Assembly (NCBI GenBank): GCA_027604005.1
Contig: JADGJT010000533.1
Span: 1 to 12,834, forward strand
Reading direction: 5' to 3'
From: Dinochytrium kinnereticum
Taxonomy: Eukaryota; Chytridiomycota; Chytridiomycetes; Chytridiales; Chytridiaceae
DNA: 12,834 nt
The stretch's first letter is position 1. Each line of letters opens with the position of its first letter. This document shows positions 10,001 to 12,834 of this stretch, piece after piece. Position numbers and translations under genes: made by a program. The notes under the pieces were generated by a model that was given only the letters and a program-made list of their open reading frames with translations, ran no database searches and had not been told where the DNA came from.

Positions 10001-10307
10001 GGCCATCACTACCAGAGGGAGTTTCTTTCCTCCTGGGAAGCAACCTGGACCAGGGGAGAGGAAGCTATATCTGGTGGGTTCTTTTCTCTTTTGGCAGTTT
10101 CTCTGCTTTTCTGGAAAGCAACTATATGTTAATCCTTAAATATCTTTTTTTAACTGCTCTTTTCTTTATATCTAGTTCATTGAAGGAGAGACGCAGCTTG
10201 CAATCGATATTGCCCGGCGCGAGATTAAACGCATTCTCAAGGAGGAGACCATGATGGCAATTGAGAGTGGGCAGATGAATACCGGACGCTACCTTGTTAC
10301 GATGTGA
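7032..10307 (+). CDS. PRP5: Pre-mRNA-processing DEAD-box ATPase Prp5 (DDX46 family), three exons
   Basis: Exons 7032-8306, 8424-10073 and 10176-10307 give 1018 residues. Prp5 is the nuclear ATPase that remodels U2 snRNP and proofreads branch-site pairing when the prespliceosome forms. The N-terminus is basic ([13 protein letters not shown], about 13-25), followed by acidic runs and DALDAFM at 244-250, matching the DPLD motif that contacts SF3b. The [17 protein letters not shown] segment at 328-344 is typical of Prp5/DDX46. Core motifs: Q402, I AKTGSGKT 419-426, Ia PTRELA, Ib TPGR 505-508, II DEAD 532-535, III SAT 563-565, V ARGLD 686-690, [10 protein letters not shown] 711-718. [16 protein letters not shown] near 775 and a KH-like tail from about 919 complete the family layout. 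Both introns are phase 0. The Met at 7032 follows family practice; the frame stays open upstream without homology. Residues 92-128 may include an optional in-frame intron. Confidence 0.96.
8307..8423 (+). other. PRP5 intron 1, splitting the Walker A motif
   Basis: GTTTGC to TTTAG, 117 nt, with TACTAAT at 8390-8396 as branch sequence. It falls exactly between GSGK and T of motif I. The intron is open in frame throughout, and its last triplet, the TAG holding the acceptor AG, is the first in-frame stop. Confidence 0.95.
10074..10175 (+). other. PRP5 intron 2
   Basis: GTGGGT to ATCTAG, 102 nt, with TTTAAC just after the T run near 10149-10154 as a possible branch sequence. It joins ERKLYL to FIEGETQLA in the KH-like tail. 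Retention gives about 21 foreign residues and a TAA at 10137-10139. Confidence 0.92.
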
Positions 10308-11318
10308 AGAAAGACCATGCTGTGTGCTCGCCTGCGGTTGTTCAGGAAGATGTCTGTTTCGTGCCCTTTCTTTTTTTCTTTAACTGTAGTTCTGACTGCG
10401 AACAGGCGATGAAGTTGGTACTGTTGACTTTGACCATTGAATAATACATTGGTGTATACCTTATTCTTGCTTTCTTTGTTTTTAGAGTTCAGAGTTCATC
10501 ATCCTTGTTCAACTAAGACATGTCCTTTACCAACAACACACGAACCATCGTTGGTTGCAAAACACTTTTATGCTCTCTGTTTTGCTGGCATTCCTGGCTT
10601 GGACTCAGCTCGCCCTCACAGCGGTTCATCAGCAAGAACCGAGTTCAGGCAGGACGCAATAAACCTAGCACTGTAAAGCGAATTAAAATGACTCTGATTA
10701 CAGCCTCAGAGGAGGCAGGAGTTACCAGAGATTTCGTCTGAGCTCTGCTCTATTTTTTTTCTATGGTTTATAACGGTTTCTGAACTTTTCAAGCATATGT
10801 TGCAAAGTCTTTATTGAATGGTTGAGGCTAGATACAATCCTCCCTCGATAAGCGATTTATTTGCGAATGTCCTCGACTTGCCACATCGCGGCGAACAGCA
10901 AAATATTATACTCATATGCGAGCGACTGACGTCTCCAGGGAAGCTAGGCTCTCCTCGCCACTATAATCTGTAAGGCGATCCAACTGTAATGGCCAGTGCA
11001 TGTGCAGCATACCCCACAGCCCATTCGGTATCCGCCATGGTCTGATATTGCAGATTCTCAGGTTCACCTGTGATAATCGGCGTAGTCCAACGTAGGATAT
11101 CACCACATTTCACTCAGAATCAAAGATCTTCACGATCCAGCAGAACAATATCGCCATCAACAGACAATGTTAAACCACCTTCTCTGCAAAGATTGACAAG
11201 GAATGGCGTATGGGATCAAAACTTGCTTGCTTCTGCATCTCTTGAGTGATCTGTACATCACAAGTCTCTACAAAAGTATAGGAGTATGAGCTTCACCACA
11301 GGTACCAACTAGGAAGAC
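10308..11318. other. Region between PRP5 and the orphan membrane-protein gene; no firm gene
   Basis: The first 140 bp are probably PRP5 3' UTR, with AATAAT at 10440-10445. Beyond that, nothing reaches the standard for a gene call. There is a short frame with signal-peptide character at 10570-10662. On the minus strand between about 10857 and 11292 there are several short protein-like stretches in more than one frame, followed by minus-strand AATAAA at 10856-10861 and 10810-10815. These could be a small spliced gene or a decayed one, and are discussed in the findings. No tRNA or structured RNA was recognised. Confidence 0.5.
10440..10445 (+). terminator. Candidate poly(A) signal for PRP5
   Basis: AATAAT in TTGAATAATACATT, about 133 nt after the PRP5 stop. 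It is a variant of the canonical hexamer, chosen by position. Confidence 0.35.
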
Positions 11319-12305
11319 ATGGCAGAACACCGCGACACGATTTCAATCGTGTTGGGGGCCTCCATCCCACTTGGTGCTCAAAACCTTACCATCTGCTTGC
11401 GAAAGGCATGGGAGCAACGATCTTGGGTTGACTGGATACAGTGTGTTGCGTCCACGTTACAGTTGCTTAATCAGGTAAGTGGGATGCTTCTTTATCTTAC
11501 TTATGGGTTCGGTGAATGTTGAGTCGACGACGGATGCTTACATCCTCTTTTAAAAACCCTATCCCAGATCTGCTTCATACTCCAATTCACCCAGCCCGCC
11601 GACTCTTTTTTCAAAAACAACTGTGTGTGGTTCTCAAGCATGGCCGATGCCTTCTTTTTTGGCTATCAAATCCTCTCTGTCACGGTCCTCATAGTGCGCA
11701 CGACATGTCTCGTCCCTATCCGTTACCAATTGGTTCTGCGATGCATCTTCGGAGCGGCGTTAGCATGCGCTGTCGGCTTCATACTTTACTCTGTGGCCCT
11801 TAAGACAACGTTTGTTGCTGGCAACCGATGCGCGGCCATTTACCATCGCAGGTCGAACCTCATTGGGAAGATCATCATATTCTGCATCTACCTCTCATTA
11901 CTCCTGGTGTTCACACTTCCAGCCGCCCGTCAGCTCCGTGGAAGTCACTCTATCGGACTGGGAAGTACAGCGACATATCTCACGATGGTGGTCATGAGTG
12001 TTTCTCTTCGAATATGCCTAGCCATCATTGGATTCCTCGTGACGGTTGTCTTGTCGTTCGCAGAGATATGGGGAAACTACTTTTTCATTGAATTCACGGT
12101 TCAGAATTACTTTGGGATCACGGCATCCACTTTCGATTCATCGTCTTCACAAGGGCAGAGGTCTGTGCGGGCTTCTGGGATTACGATAAGGGCGAATGGG
12201 ATAAGAAGTTCATTGTCAAAGAGGGCAACGGTAGCGTCTGGGACAGAAGATAAGTTATCGATGGAGGAGACTGGAATACAAGGAGGAGGTCCACCAGGAA
12301 GGTAA
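11319..12305 (+). CDS. Orphan multi-pass membrane protein (two exons), family unknown
   Basis: Exon 1 is 11319-11474 and exon 2 is 11568-12305, giving 297 residues. The 93-nt intron (GTAAGT to CCCAG) is phase 0 and joins LLNQ to ICFILQ. An in-frame TAG at 11310-11312 fixes the start. By eye there are five to seven membrane segments: about 7-26 (weak), 36-60, 76-102, 107-131, 150-172, 187-216 and possibly 219-237. The loop at 131-149 is basic and has Cys140, which could pair with Cys71 in the earlier loop. The tail from about 238 is Ser/Arg-rich with no hydrophobic stretch and looks like a cytosolic, phosphorylatable tail. The layout is loosely like a seven-helix receptor, but no family signature was recognised and I assign no function. 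An alternative splice at 12302-12355 would replace the stop and add about 26 residues. Gene structure is well supported. Confidence 0.78.
11475..11567 (+). other. Intron of the orphan membrane-protein gene
   Basis: GTAAGT to TCCCAG, 93 nt. It falls inside the second predicted membrane segment. In-frame retention reaches TGA at 11520-11522 after 15 residues. Confidence 0.85.
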
Positions 12306-12834
12306 ATCGACTTGAGAAAGGCGTTTTGGGGGGCCAATCCTACACCTACCTGCAGTTGGATGGATGTTTTTGTGAAAATGCATGTCGACTGCAGGCCTCA
12401 TATGATGTGTGAGCAGAGCATAGAGAAAAGCTAACCTTTTTCATGATTCTCTTCGTGATTGTTGATCATAATTGAAGCTGTTGACGGACTGAGAGAAGCT
12501 GAAGGAATAAAAAGGAAGCTAATATCATGTGGACTGCTTCTGCAGATCATCCCGTTTTTTTTCCTCTCAAACCTGTTATTGCATTTCTCAGATGTTTTCA
12601 TATATCCCACAGCTTCTGTCTCTTACAGTACTATTGCTGGGAGGATCCTCGATACGCCGATGTCTCTTTCAAACGGGAGGGAAAAAAAAACTCAAAGGAA
12701 GTTAATTGACTATTATGGTATTCAAATGGGGAATAAACAATAAATGAGGAACTGATGGAGAGCAGTTGCATTCAATTTTTTGCATCCCAGATAACCCTTC
12801 CAAAATCTTCACATTAAAAAACTTTGTGGCCTAC
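12306..12834. other. 3' flank of the orphan membrane-protein gene
   Basis: No convincing gene is present. Open frames here start at non-ATG codons or are short and show no recognisable motif. Overlapping plus-strand AATAAA hexamers at 12732-12737 and 12739-12744 could end a transcript about 430 nt past the upstream stop, giving that gene a long 3' UTR. A possible extra exon at 12356-12433 belongs to the alternative splice noted for that gene. Confidence 0.5.
12732..12744 (+). terminator. Paired AATAAA poly(A) signals
   Basis: GGGAATAAACAATAAATGAG contains two AATAAA hexamers one base apart. This is the strongest poly(A)-signal candidate in the window and indicates that some plus-strand transcript ends near 12750-12775. 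Confidence 0.45.

Overview
The window looks like ordinary nuclear DNA of a fungus, most likely an early-diverging zoosporic (chytrid-like) one. Direct evidence: protein genes carry short spliceosomal introns (81-212 nt) with GT/AG ends, several with a CTAAC-type branch sequence. The two best identified genes are eukaryotic (PRP5 and an MRH4/DDX28-type mitochondrial helicase), and there is no bacterial-style operon or Shine-Dalgarno layout. The chytrid assignment is inference from gene architecture and the style of the two orphan membrane proteins; no ribosomal or mitochondrial marker is present to fix it.

Layout. (1) 1-375: 3' flank of the first gene with a minus-strand AATAAA. (2) 376-1994, minus: a two-exon gene for a 468-residue single-pass membrane protein with a large glycosylatable lumenal domain and a vacuolar-type dileucine signal. 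(3) 1995-3409: a 1.4 kb divergent intergenic region with strong strand asymmetry, a C15 run and G-rich patches. (4) 3410-4201, plus: a three-exon peptide methionine sulfoxide reductase A. (5) 4202-4873: T-rich convergent 3' region. (6) 4874-6841, minus: an intronless mitochondrial DEAD-box helicase. (7) 6842-7031: a 190-bp head-to-head promoter with a T20 tract. (8) 7032-10307, plus: PRP5, three exons, 1018 residues. (9) 10308-11318: about 1 kb without a firm gene, with weak signs of a small or decayed minus-strand gene and one signal-peptide-like micro-ORF. (10) 11319-12305, plus: a two-exon, 297-residue multi-pass membrane protein of unknown family. (11) 12306-12834: its 3' flank.

The genes do not form a pathway; two housekeeping RNA helicases share a promoter, and the others are unrelated neighbours. 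I see no mobile element, CRISPR array, tRNA, rRNA or toxin system. The observations most worth checking are a 17-bp perfect inverted repeat that would pair the 5' leader and 3' UTR of the first gene's mRNA, the PRP5 intron that splits the Walker A motif and ends in an in-frame stop formed by its own acceptor TAG, the shared T20 promoter, and the excess of introns whose length is a multiple of three.
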